Source of the DNA: Cyclaneusma minus
Taxonomy: Eukaryota; Ascomycota; Leotiomycetes; Marthamycetales; Marthamycetaceae
Direction: 5' to 3'
NCBI GenBank assembly: GCA_037179335.1
Contig: JAKZHN010000016.1
Location: forward strand, 310,001-374,000
Length of the DNA: 64,000 nucleotides
A program made the translations under genes and the position numbers. Shown here one piece after another: positions 1 through 11,250 of the stretch. Positions within the stretch are counted from its first letter, which is position 1. The number at the start of each line of letters is the position of its first letter. The notes beneath the pieces were generated by a model. The model was not told the DNA's origin. It saw nothing but the letters and a program-made list of their open reading frames with translations, and ran no database searches.

Positions 1-413
1 CACTATGCTACTATTTCCCAACCAGACAGCATCGTTCTTTCCCTATCAGCGGCTTAGGTTTTGCATACCAAGTCTCTCTAAAGGCATTCGGTTTCCATAT
101 ACTTAGTGATGATCTCTACAACCGTCGGGCGTGTTTTTAACTACTAACCTCAACCTGAATATCACGATCAGAACTCATATTCTATGCCTAATGACCCGCT
201 CGTGAGCTAGTCCTGATGTATCCGATCGAAGGAGAGCGCAAGAAAATCTTGCATAAATGGGCTCCTTGGGTCTTCCACAACTCGAAGATATTTTCTCAAC
301 AAAGTTTCCCGAATACGCCTGGCTATCATCGACATTCATCCATCTCAAGGACCTTAAGAACATCGCTAATTTCCTTCTTTCAATCTTCGACATCGACTAC
401 CACTTTCTCCACG
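1..413. other. Upstream region without a supported gene
   Basis: I see no convincing exon here. An open frame from 257 to 508 overlaps the proposed first exon in another frame and resembles nothing in the paralogues. A start at 257 or further upstream cannot be excluded. Confidence 0.4.
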
Positions 414-2111
414 ATGTCTCTCGAAGCACCTTCTTTGCCCACGACCGTCATGGGCAGGTTTACTTATGCTTCTACTCGACTTCATCCTTTCAATTCCCCC
501 CTGGTTAGTACCCGATGCTATCTATGATTACATATCATGCTAACGTTTGCAACGTAGCCTCTGCGCCCAGCCCCTGGGAAGCCAGTTCTTAGGAAGCCAG
601 CTCTGGAGGAGCCAGTACTTGACCCAGTCATGACGGAGCTAGTCCTCACAGAACCAGTACTTGCGGAGCCAGTCATCACGGAGCCTCTGCTGAAGGAACC
701 AATTGTTACGGAGCCAGTTCTTAGGGAGCCAGTTCTTAGGGAGCCAGTTCTCAGGGAGTCAATGCTTAAGGGGCCAGCCCTTACGGAGCCAGTCCTTGAC
801 CCAGTCATTACGAATTCCGTACCTGGAGAGCCAGTCCTTATGAAGCCAGTGCCTAGGAAGCCAATTCTTAGGGAGCCAGTTCTTAGGAAGCCAGTCCTTA
901 CCCTCCTCCCGGATGAGGTTCTCAACAAAATCTTTGGTCACTACTTCACCGCACACAATGACGATGCCTTGACACGTTCCAGGAATCCCGCTCTCATCGT
1001 GGCTCTGCGTAGTCATCCCAGCGATGGCGAACTCTACCGAGTCTACGACATAGCGGTCACTCGGTACATGTGGCACACGATGTTCCACATTTCTGAGCGG
1101 AATTGGTTGTCAATCAACAACATGTCGAAGCGTGCCTGGGCTAGGACGCGGAATGTCATCTTGTGAGTTGCCACAAAGCCTTGATATACTTGTCCGGCAA
1201 GTCTAATGTGTGTCTTTTCTAGGTCCTGGGAGGACAACCGACCATTTGGACCACGCCAAGCTCTCCAGTTCATACCGCAGTCGATTATGGTTCGAAAGCC
1301 GAGCGTCCTGGCAAATCTCTCCTACCTCCACATCGACATCGGCATGCTGCTGGAGAACATGTCTTTTCTCCTGGCGCTTCCCAGCCTTCCATTCCGGCCA
1401 ATGCGGGTTTTCTCGGCTGCGTTCTACCCGTACACTTACAACGGCTACCTCTCCCCCAACGAGATGACCAAATTCGTGCCTCCCGTCAATACAAGCATTC
1501 AAGACTCTCGCTCTGGAGTGATCGAGTTGTTTGCACTTTGGATGAACGCTGAGCTCGGTGTCACGGGTAGGCCAGCCAGAGACTGGACAGCTGGAGGCCA
1601 AGCCCATACCCACTTTCTCATGTGGGAAGCACCCAGAAATGGATTTGTTCCTGGAGATCGGAACGTGGCATCTCAGCTGGCAAATACGCTACGGTTGGTG
1701 TCTCACGCTTTCTCGATGAGCGTGCAGACTGCCATGGCAATTCGAGAGAACCGAAGACTTCATGATGAGAGGATTTGGAACGAGGAGGCACAGATTTTCG
1801 ACGAATACATGGAGCGCGGCAGCAAAGAATTCTTCATGGCTCGGCGGATTGATGTGCTCACATCACACGGCATGTTTGTCGGTCACTGGCTTGACCGAGC
1901 TACGGTCGATGAGATGATTCCGAGTCCGTTTCATTGGTTCAAGAGAGGACGTGACGCCAGTGAATTGAATGCTAGGCTCCACCGACTGGAGAATGACCGT
2001 GAGGCACGGTATTTGGAAGATCTCTGCATCCAGGCGATCAAGAGATGGTGTTCGATCAACGGTGGAGGCCGAGCGGCGGAGATCATCAACGCCTGCCTTG
2101 GTTGGGTTTGA
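414..2111 (+). CDS. F-box-like family protein with N-terminal EPVL pentapeptide repeats
   Basis: I model three exons: 414-503, 558-1162 and 1223-2111, giving 527 residues. Intron 1 (504-557) uses GTTAGT, GCTAAC and GTAG. Intron 2 (1163-1222) uses GTGAGT and TTTCTAG. All junctions keep frame, and intron 1 is matched by a similar intron in the neighbour at 2996. Residues about 31-145 are a degenerate pentapeptide repeat (E-P-V-L-R type) encoded by a 15-bp minisatellite. An F-box-like start (LLPDEVLNKIFGHYF) follows, then a conserved helical block and a C-terminal part with a leucine-rich stretch (LSYLHIDIG). F-box proteins usually recruit substrates to SCF ubiquitin ligases; that role is only inferred here. 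Paralogues lie at 2996, 3455, 4326 and 6448/14482, and none of them has the pentapeptide repeat. The first exon is the least certain part. Confidence 0.62.
565..905 (+). repeat. 15-bp coding minisatellite
   Basis: About twenty degenerate copies of a 15-bp unit close to GAGCCAGTTCTTAGG run head to tail inside exon 2 of the F-box-like gene. Several neighbouring units are identical (around 715-760), while others differ by point changes. One stretch near 796-825 breaks the period but keeps the reading frame. Confidence 0.85.
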
Positions 2112-2995
2112 TAGGTGAAGGCCGTGCTTCCGCCTACAGAGCTGACCTTTTTGGTCGCCCCAAGCTCCTGTAGCTCGGTGAGGCATAGTGTGCTTTCCTA
2201 GCCAGGAGCTTACCAGTTGAGGCGCAGGCTTGCTGGACGACTGAACATGGTTCGTCTTTTGCCATCGCCAAGAGTTCATCCACTACAGCCCCCGAGAGAT
2301 TCTCGCAGGAGCTATGGATTAGGCACAGAGAGACTGGAGTGGAATTTGAGTCTGGTAGGAAAAGGATATCCTAGGTTTTGGAGCACTAAATAAAGAGCTT
2401 TGTGGTCTTCAGGGCTTCGCGAAGCATCCAGACTTCGTCATCTCCACTTCTTCTTCGCATGGCAACCAATGCTTCCAGCTTTGGCCAGAACACTATTAAT
2501 GGCATAATATCACGAAACTGTCCACTGATGTTCCATGCAACGTGTTGAGTAAGTGACAAGTGACCAATTGAATGTTCAAAAAGATTCGAGTTCTTTTGGG
2601 TGATGACATTTTCGCACCAGCGCGAAGAGTCGAGCCTCCGAGTGGGATCTGATGGAAGAAAACTTGAAACTTGCAGCTGAAGGACTGAACGAAGAGGGCT
2701 GGGAAAAACTTGAATCTACAGTTGAAAATGGACTTATGCTTGTGGGGAGGGATTTGTCTGAATTTGAAACTAATATTCGTCGAGGATATTGGCAACGCCT
2801 AAAATTGGTGATTGAACAAGTAGCCTTAAATTTGTAGTTGACAAGGGCTGGAAAGGGCTTTGCAATACCTTAAATTCCCGAGAGTCAGGGGTTCTTTCGC
2901 GCAGGAACTCATTGACTCCTCCATTGCCGTCCTTGCCCGCGCAGTTTGCTCCAATTGGCGTGCCTCTTACCGCACTTTGTGCGTCACCCATCGTC
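2112..2995. other. Intergenic spacer between F-box-like paralogues
   Basis: Spacer holding the 3' end of the first gene and the promoter of the second copy. The 61-codon frame at 2652-2837 has no relative in the window. I see no gene here. Confidence 0.4.
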
Positions 2996-3339
2996 ATGCC
3001 ACCGAATCAGACCCAGGTTAGTGAAATTCCATCCACTCCTGTATATCACGCTAATCTTGGAACGTAGCTGCCAGGCCTGGCCGGATTGAACAACGACGTC
3101 CTGATTATCATACTCCGCTTCTGCTTCGCCGGCGAGAACCCGGGCATCGCGCCGCACAATGTCATTCCGTCTCTCATCGTAGCTCTACGCGCGCGTGCCA
3201 ATAGCACTCTGTATCGGCTCTATGCCTTGGCCGTTGAGGAATACAAGCGCTACAGAATGCTCCACATTCACGAAAGGAACTGGCAGGCTGCAAACAGCTT
3301 CTCGAAACTCGCATGGAACAGAAAACGGAATGTCAACAT
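2996..3339 (+). pseudogene. Exon-1-only copy of the F-box-like family
   Basis: ATG at 2996 encodes a 7-codon exon (2996-3016). A GTTAGT...GTAG intron (3017-3067) follows that matches intron 1 of the gene at 414 in splice signals and context. A second exon (3068-3339) encodes the F-box-like block (GLNNDVLIIILRF) and the conserved stretch ending KLAWNRKRNVN, with a GTAAGT donor at 3340. The exon that should follow, about 300 codons in the paralogue at 414, is absent. Only about 115 bp separate this donor from the donor of an inverted copy on the other strand. It is most likely a truncated gene; a short protein that reads through the donor is possible. Confidence 0.6.
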
Positions 3340-3454
3340 GTAAGTTACCCAATGTTGCAGGTTATGGAAGATTTTTCAGACATGGGAGAGGAGTAGGAAG
3401 GGAGCAGACAGGGAGAGGGCCGTTGCAGAGGAATTAGCGGAAAGTCAGCTTACA

Positions 3455-3756
3455 TGGAAGTCTTATGAACCGAGTACCATAATTCCAGTGGCCTGAAACA
3501 AGCAAGCCACCAATTTTGCTCGCTAAAGTGAAAGACCGTGGGGCTGGAGCGCAGGAAGATATCCATCGCCTTGAGATACAGATTCTTGTGCAGACGTAGG
3601 GGCCTTCATCAAGTCGGGAGTCCTATTCACGGGGTCCGGAGTCTGACTTTGGGGCATTTCTTGCTCATGATTCAAGGTCCAGTATTCCAGCATTGTTTCT
3701 CGAAGTTCGGGAGGCAATGTTGCGAACCTAATGACCCGATCGTCAGGAATTGGCAT
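3455..3756 (-). pseudogene. Exon-1-only F-box-like copy, frameshifted
   Basis: On the minus strand a frame from ATG 3756 reads MPIPDDRVIRFATLPPELRE and continues in family style to DLMKA near 3612. It then loses frame by one base. In the next frame the family sequence resumes (LRLHKNLYLKAMDIFLRSS ... FHFSEQNW) and runs to a GTAAGC donor at 3454, at the position where its relatives have their last intron. The second exon is missing. The frameshift and the lost exon make this a pseudogene. It faces the fragment at 2996-3339 tail to tail. Confidence 0.68.
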
Positions 3757-4325
3757 CAAAGAGTGGGTTGAGCCGGGGTGATGTCGGCCTGGACGGCCTG
3801 GATAGTTGGTATTAGAGCCATGGTAGCTCTGAAAATGGAGGGAGAACCGGAAGTCAAGGGTTGGATACTTGTAGACACGGGAGACGAGGTCGACAATTGA
3901 TTCCAACCCAAGTAGCCAGATCAAGGAAGTGATTTCTGTCGGATCCAAGCTTCTACATGATGGTTCTCTCAGTTCTAAGAATGTCAAAGAATGCGGAAAC
4001 GTTCGATGTCCATATGTTCGTACTTTGTGATGACTTGAGAGCTACCGTGTTTGACCACATGGAATGAAGTGGTCACTGCTTCTCTGGTGCAGTGGCAACT
4101 GGGAAAGCCCAGCCCGACTGCTGTCACCATTAATTCCGCAGATGGAAACGAAGACGTAGGTCATTCAGCAGCTCAAAGAACACACAGAGAAGCAAGCAAG
4201 AGAGGTGCAATGCACGTGTATTATGCTGACCGAGAATCCATCGCCATGTCCGAAGTAAAAGCAAGTCTGCAAGTCAGATGCCATGCACCAAACCCAAACA
4301 AAGCGAGAAGCTGGTCCATGCCGTG
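3757..4325. other. Spacer with no gene seen
   Basis: This lies between the frameshifted F-box-like fragment and the 3' end of the next family member. The short frames on either strand do not match family members, and no splice-supported exon was found. Confidence 0.35.
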
Positions 4326-5568
4326 TTAAACACGGGGAGTAGGTACATACGGCTCGCCGACCGGGAATTCCACGAGGCATTTCTTATCAAATACCACCTT
4401 ATCCACTTTCTTCTCGAAGTATCTCCTCCACTTCTCCATATCCATGCATCTTTCCATTAGTCTCATGACGAACTCCGAGTTGTGCCTGAAGTCCTGAGCC
4501 ATCTGAGTGTCCCTCTCCTCAAGTTTCCATATCCTGTTGCCATCAAACTTAGACTTGTAGTTGAAGGCTTCCAAGTCACTGAGTCCAGCCGAAAATGTCG
4601 ACTGTAGGGCTTCCGCGTGAGTGCGTGCAATCAAACACGGGCGCACAGCCAACATCTTCGCTTGCACACCAAGTTCCTGAGAAAAGAACCACACCATCGA
4701 AGTTTGTATTGATTCCCAGGCCGATCTTGTAGGATAGTTGTGGTCAAGCCAGGGATTGGGTGCGGTGAAGGAAGTGAGGTGCACGGGGTGGAATGCAGTG
4801 CTGAAGTGGCGAAGCTTCGGGAGCCCGCTGAACGGAATGCGGAAGAACAGAAGCAAGGCCGAGCATCCGTAGTCAATGTCGAGGTGAAGGTCGGTGACAT
4901 TCTGGAGAAGATCCGTGGCTCGTTTGACGAGGAAAGCGTCGTCGTCGGGGTTGGGTCTTTCGTGGTCGGAAAGAGGGAGGATGGGGACGTTGTGGCTGTT
5001 TTTTGGCGGATGGTCAGCCATGGTGTTCTAATATGCCGCTATGTTGTGCAGGATTCACGCGGGAATGCGAAGGTAGTCACGACGCAAAGAAAAGCAGAGG
5101 GAGGACATACATGGTCAGCTTGCGAACCAGTTTCCAGACATTCAGGGGCATCTTCTCGGCAAAATCCCAGTTCTGGAGGCTAAGATGGAAATGGAAGGCG
5201 GGACTGCGAACGTACAAGTCCAGAGCCTGAAGGTAGATATCCTTCTGTGGGCGGAGCGCTTTGATGAGGTTAGGAACCTTGGTGACGGCGTCTGGACGCT
5301 CGTTCTGGGATGCTTCCTCCTCGTTCAAGATCCAGCACTTGAAGATCATCTGGCGCAGTTCGGGGCAAAACTTCTTCAACCCAACGTCTTTGGTGGCATC
5401 GTTCACCGCCATTTTGTGGTCGATAGTGCTTGCCTGGGCGGTTGCGCCGGCTGCGTATGGTGTCATGGTGGAGGTGAAGTCGAGGCTCGAATGAGAGCGC
5501 AGGCGCTGGCTGTTCGCAGGTTTCACGGTTGAGGTTGTGGATTGGGCTTGCTTGATGGTTGGAGACAT
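4326..5568 (-). CDS. F-box-like family protein
   Basis: Two exons on the minus strand: 5568-5111 and 4995-4326, 375 residues. The intron 5110-4996 has a GTATGT donor and an AAACAG acceptor. The later acceptor is chosen because splicing at the nearer ATTAG would break the frame. The protein has a Ser/Thr-rich start, the family block (KKFCPELRQMIFKCWILNEEE), the segment IYLQALDLYVRSPAFHF and a C-terminal leucine-rich region (LLQNVTDLHLDIDY). I chose ATG 5568; the frame is open upstream to 5730, so a longer N-terminus is possible. This is the cleanest member of the local family and serves as the template for reading the broken ones. A protein-binding or ubiquitin-ligase adaptor role is inferred from the F-box-like start only. 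Confidence 0.65.
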
Positions 5569-6447
5569 GCTGCAATTGATTGCAGCTGGAGAAGAGAAGT
5601 GCTTGAGCGTCGAGTGAGGATGAGGTTTCGATGTTGTCGTCGACTGGATTTGAGGCTGTAAGAAGAAGGAGCAGGAGACGCGGCGGTTCGCACCAAAGTT
5701 CAGTGCCTCGCTAAGCGTGGCGCGCCGCACAATAAGCTATTGTCGTATGATAAGTATCCATTGTGGTCGACAACGCTTAGCCACGTGAGTCACGTGGACG
5801 CCGCCTGCTGATACCTGATGCTGCTATCGCCAGTATTCCGGTGTAATCCAAGAAACGATGGATATTGCAACTGGAAATTGGTATTATAATAGGCAATGTA
5901 CCTCATCCAATCAAGTTGGAAAATATGGAAAGGGTATATGGCGGCGAGGGCCAGCTGACTGCGTCACGTGGTCGGATGGGCCCTGGCGAGCCAGTCCTTC
6001 GCTTAGCAGCTGTGGGGCCACAATCACACCAAAATCTCCAACCACGTTGAAACTCTGCATCCTCAAGCTTCAAGCTTTCAAGGCAGATTGCAGGCAGCTG
6101 TAGCTCTTGATTTTCCCCTCCTCTCGCTCTATATAGCTTGATTCTAGTCTAGTTCCTGTGTCACATAGCCTCAGCCGGTCAAAGCTCGCTGCTTTAGTCC
6201 AAGAACTGCTGGTGTTTCAGGATTCATGTGCCGCAAGCCACGCGGGCTCTTCTATGAAGGGTTTTCTTGGCTTTGAAGCAGCCAGCTTCGCTGGCTGTGC
6301 CCTGCAATACACTAATCTTTGATCACCTTCTTTTTCTCGCCCTGCATGTGACGCAACAGACCATATAACCGTCTAAGAACAAACCTGAGTCTAGCAGGCG
6401 ATTGCAATCTGATGGATCGTACAAGCTGCGGGTGAGCTATGTAATTC
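5569..6447. other. Intergenic spacer
   Basis: It holds the promoter side of the minus-strand F-box-like gene and the 3' flank of the transposon-split gene. Small frames at 5858-6103 look like chance. No gene is supported. Confidence 0.35.
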
Positions 6448-7259
6448 TCACCTCGAGACATGCAAGTAACCCAGGACGCTAGGACCGAGGACTCTTGCCC
6501 GCCTCATCTCAGTCCCCCGACGGGCCTTATCAAATAGCCCGCTCCTGAACTCATCAGCAGTCATCGTGAATATATCCTCCCGGAAGTAAAACACTGTGTC
6601 CGCAACCACCTTCTGTACAGCCGCCCGTTGCACCGCGTCCGTTGTGACCAGTCTACCCCCGCTCCTCCTCGTCACAATCCAAATAGGATCCCCCAAGTAC
6701 AGCCCCAAAGTAGACTCGCTCGACACGGTCAACATCTTTGCTGCTGATCCTATCTCTGCGTCCAACCAGATGCATACTCTGTGTTGCATCTCACGCCATT
6801 TATAGTAGCCAACTAGGTGCGGACACGCGACTCCATTCGGAAAAAGGACGTTGTTGTGCCAAGCTTTGTAGGCGAGACTGACTTGAGAGAGATTTGGCAT
6901 GTTGCTCAGTTCTATACGAAGCAGAGCAAGCAGAGGCGAAACATCGAAGTCGACGTCCAAATGTAGGTGCGCCAGGCCGGGAAGAAGCTCTGCGGCCCGC
7001 TCGATTATGAAGACGTTGTCGATATGCCCAAAATCAATTGCCACAGACTTCCTGCTAAGGTTGACGTCGTTCACCGAAATCCCAAAATCGCGAGCCGGGT
7101 CGAACATGGAAATGGGACGATAGTCGGCAGGCAGGCAGACTGAGAGCGGGGATAGGGGAGTGTCTTTGGGGGAGAGGAGACGTTAACAACGGTGTTCAAA
7201 TGGAAGGATGGAAAGGGAGCACGAGCAAGACCTATATGTGGAGCTTTCGGATTGATCTC
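6448..7259 (-). pseudogene. 3' half of an F-box-like gene split by a Copia element
   Basis: The minus-strand frame from about 7130 down to the stop at 6448 encodes the second-exon part of the family (ERAAELLPGLAHLHLDVDF, then SNMPNLSQVSLAY). This matches the same region of the paralogue at 4326-5568. Between 7259 and about 7130 lie the tail of exon 1 and an intron-like stretch containing GTTAAC and a following CAG, but the expected donor is altered (AT-AGGT). Exon 1 of the same gene is found 7.2 kb away at 14482-14921 in the same orientation, directly on the other side of the LTR element. The two pieces therefore appear to be one gene interrupted by insertion. Confidence 0.68.
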
Positions 7260-7402
7260 TGTCAGTCACACGCAGGGGGGCTGAAGCCATGATAGAGAGC
7301 GATAGTGTTTATTCGTGGGTGGCTGCAGGACCTTGAGGGTTCTGGAGCTCTGGCGCTAGTTTTAGCGCTAAGGCTAGGGTTAAGCCCTGCCCTGGGGAGT
7401 TA
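7260..7402 (-). repeat. LTR (3' copy) of the Copia element
   Basis: This 143-bp repeat begins TGTCAGTCACAC and ends GGGGAGTTA. It contains the hairpin GCGCTA-GTTT-TAGCGC. It differs from the copy at 14339 mainly by C/T and G/A changes and is almost free of RIP except for the last bases next to the AT-rich interior. Confidence 0.8.
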
Positions 7403-10400
7403 ATACCCCCTTTATAATTACTACCATTATAATGGTATATTAATTAGACTTTTAAATAGAATAAATAAACCCTTTTAAAATTTATAATAATACAATTTAA
7501 CCATATTTAATAATTTTAATTTTTAATTTCCTTTAATTTTAATTTATTACCATTTGAATTTTTAAACCATGCCTATTTTAGCTAAAAAATAATAAAAAAT
7601 AAATTTAAAAAATAGCTTGGTTAAAGAATTATATATAATAAATATTTATATACTTGATATATTACTGGATTTTGGCTTCTTAAACAATTAAATTTATAAA
7701 TATATTATTTGCAAAAAAAATGGGGCTTATATAGCCAATTTTAATTAAGAATTTTTATGCTTAAAAAATTAATTTATTTATTTAAAGCATATAGCTTAGA
7801 TTTAAAAAAAATTTAAAAAAAAAGATTTTGCTTTTTAAATTCCCAAAAAATTGAAGCTTTAGCTATTATTAAAATAAATTTATTATAAAATATATATATT
7901 TTTTAATTTTTAGCGTAATTAGCATTTAAATAGCCTAGAATTCTTAGCTCGGCAAATTTAAAGCTAGTATATTAATAAATATTTTTTTGAATTTTTTAAT
8001 TTTAAATATAGCAAAATAGCTATTATAAAGCATTAATATAAATAATACCAAAATTAAAAGCAAATTAAATTAGCTTAAGAATTTTAAATATTATATTTAG
8101 CCTAGTATTTATAATCGCGTATATAATAAAGCCGATTTTATATAAATAATTATAAATTTCGGCAGCAATAGCCTTGCTAAAATTGCTAATTAAAATTTTA
8201 TACAATTTTTTAAATATAAAAATAAATTTAAAATAGCAATTAATTATACCAAAATGTATTAGTATTTTAATTAAATACAATTTTTAAAATATAATTACAA
8301 AATTATTTAATTTAAAAGTTAAATCAATATTTAAAAAGCACTTGGCCTTATTTTTGTTTATATTAAATTTAAAATTAATTTTAATTTTAAAAGCTATAAT
8401 AATATTTTTAATTAATTTAAAAATAAGAAAATTATTAATATAAATAATTAAAAATAGATTTTAATTATTTTTTATAAACATATAAAAATTTAAATTTAAA
8501 AATTTAAAGTCCAAAGTTTTGAAAACCTTAATTAATATATTTTATTAAAATATAAAAAATTGTTTATAATTATAAAAAGCTTTAAATAGCTTGCAAATTA
8601 AATTATTGTTTTTCTTTTAATATATAATTTTTTTAATAAATAATTTTTTAAAAATTAAAATATTAAAAAAGGCTATTATTATATTTATTTAATATATTAG
8701 CTAGTTTTTAATCATTATAAAGGCTATAATTCTTTTAAAAGGCTAATTTAATAATATAAATATAATTTTTAATATAATCTTTTCCAGATTTTTAAAAGAA
8801 ATTCTTAATTATTTATTTGGCTTTATAAAAGCTATTAGTTTTAATAATATAAATCTAATGTTTTTTAAAAATAAATTTATTAATCTTTTTAATTGCGAAT
8901 TTATAAATTGAATGCCAAATTTTATTTAATTAAAAAAAGATAAATTTTCAATTTATAGCTTTTATTTATTTATTTTATTTAGAATATTAAATAATTTTAA
9001 TATAATTATAAAAAGGATTTAATTAATTAAAAATATTTATAATAATATAACAAATATATTGCTGCTTTTTTAAAAAGGCCAAATATATATATTATTTTTT
9101 ATTAAAGCGCTTTATTTTGCGCTAATTTCTATTATTTTAAACATTGGATTTTATAGCCGGCTAAAAATAAACTAGTTTTAAACTGCTTAAAAGCAAATTT
9201 GAATAGCTTAGCAAAAATAATTAAAATATTTAGCTATTTAATTTTTAATTGCAAAAATATAATCTATTGCTTTTTTAAATTAAAGTTATAATTAGGAATA
9301 TTAAATTAAATTTTTTAAAATACTATATATTTTGGTATAATTATTGCTTTTGAATTATAACATTTATAATTTGCAAATATATTTGCAATTGGGTTTTTTA
9401 AAATTATTTTGGCTAAATTAAATTATATTATTAAATTAGATATTATAATTGCACCGGGAATTTAATTAAAATTAAAGCCTTTATAAGTTTTTTTTAATTA
9501 ATTGTTTAAAAATTGCGGAAAATTATTAAATATAATATAAAATATATAAATTATTTTTTTGCGCCTAAAAAAATAAATAATATAGATTTTAAAATTTTTA
9601 TAGCCAAATAAAATACCAAATTTAGCTTTAGCCGTTATTTTACTAGCTATTATATATTAGTTTTTAAAAATATAAATAAATATCCAGTATTTTAATATCC
9701 GTAAATATAAAATATTAAAATTTAATAGCTTTGCCGAATAGCTATTCTATAAATTTATTAATAAAAGTTTAAAGGCTAAGCAAGGCTAATGCCATTCAAT
9801 TATAAATATAATTAATTCTTTCTAAAATTAAATTTTAATAGAAATATAGCTTTGGGTATTTTAAATATCGGCAAAAACCTAAAATGACCCTATTATTATA
9901 ATTTTGTGTTTAAAATAATCCCGAAATTAAAGGTTGATTTCCGATATTTAAAATAGGCTATATATAAAAGTATTTTATTTTCAGTGATTTTTATTTAATG
10001 AAAATGCCATTTGTTCATTAAAAATTAAAGAAAAAGTTAAATATTTATAAAATCTTGCTTTATTATAATAATTCTAAAATAAGATCTTGGTTTTCGGGGT
10101 TAAAGCCTGACCCCTAAAAATGATTTATATAACAATTTAATAGCGCTACCAATTTTAAAGCTAATTGAATTCTTTTTTTTAATATTGGTTAAAAATGGTG
10201 GGGCTTTTTAAATTCTATTTTTTGGAATTTTTATAATCGCTTTTTAAGCGAGGAAATTAATTGCAAAAAAGCTGTTATCTAAATTTTAAGCCTTAAAATC
10301 ATGACTTAATCATGATTTAATTATGATTTAAATCAATTATATTCTTACCAATTTTAAAAGTAATTGAATTCTGACTTTTAATAATTGAATATATTAATTA

Positions 10401-10561
10401 CTTTTACAATAAAATAAATTAATATAATTATTTTTATTGCTTTGGAAGTGTTTTTTTAAAGCATAATTAAGGGCGCTAATTACTTAGCAACTATAAAAAT
10501 AGCAATTTACAACGCGATAAAATTGATTATTTAAGCAATTAAAATAATTAAATTAATTAAG

Positions 10562-10745
10562 AAAATCAATTACCAAAAGTCAGATTTTTTTTTAAAAAGT
10601 GGTGAAATTCCGACAAAATTAGGTTTGCGCTGCCTAGAGCCGCCCAAGTCCAGCGCTTAGCGCTCCCCAAAAGCGCTAAAGAGCGTTAAGCTTAATTTTG
10701 TTGAAATTTTACCACTTTCAAAGATAATTGATTTCTGATTGTTGG
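10562..10745. repeat. Inverted repeat around a GC-richer core
   Basis: The left arm (inner part 10596-10621, AAAGTGGTGAAATTCCGAC) matches the reverse complement of 10693-10718. About 70 bp of less mutated sequence lie between them, including AGCGCTTAGCGCT. The outer arms continue imperfectly to 10562 and 10745. Confidence 0.55.
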
Positions 10746-11250
10746 AAATTGGTTTTTGCAATCGATTTAGCTATTATAATCGCTCAAATAATTAATTTTA
10801 TTGCGTTATAAATAGCTATTTTAATAATGGCTGGGAAGCATTAAGCCAGGGCAAATTTCATCTTATTGGACTTTAAAACCATGATTTAAATTAATTATAT
10901 TTTCACCGCTTTTAAAAATAATTGAACTCTAACTTTTAATAAATGATTTTCTCAATTAATTTAACTATTATAATTGCTTAAATAATTAATTCTATTGTGT
11001 TGTAAATAGCTATTTTAATGATAGCTAAGCCAGGGCAAATTTAATTTTATTGAATTTCAAAACCATGATTTAAATCAATTATATTTCGACCGCTTTTAAA
11101 GATAATTAAGTTCTGACTTTTGGAAAAAAAAAATTAATTGATTTAGCTATTATAATTGCTTAAATAATTAATTTTATTGCGTGGTGAATTGCTATTTAAT
11201 TGCAAGCCTTGAATTCTGAGGAGCTATAGCTAGGGCAAATTTAATTTTGT
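10740..11250. repeat. Tandem units of about 185-195 bp
   Basis: The motif ATTTAGCTATTATAAT followed by AATAATTAATTTTATTGCG recurs at about 10764, 10958 and 11140, with similar sequence between the copies (GCCAGGGCAAATTT...). All copies carry RIP-type transitions. Confidence 0.6.

Noticed and set aside
8065..8280. 71-codon minus-strand frame in the first AT-rich block
   Set aside because: It is part of the decayed Copia RT/RNase H relic, not a separate gene.
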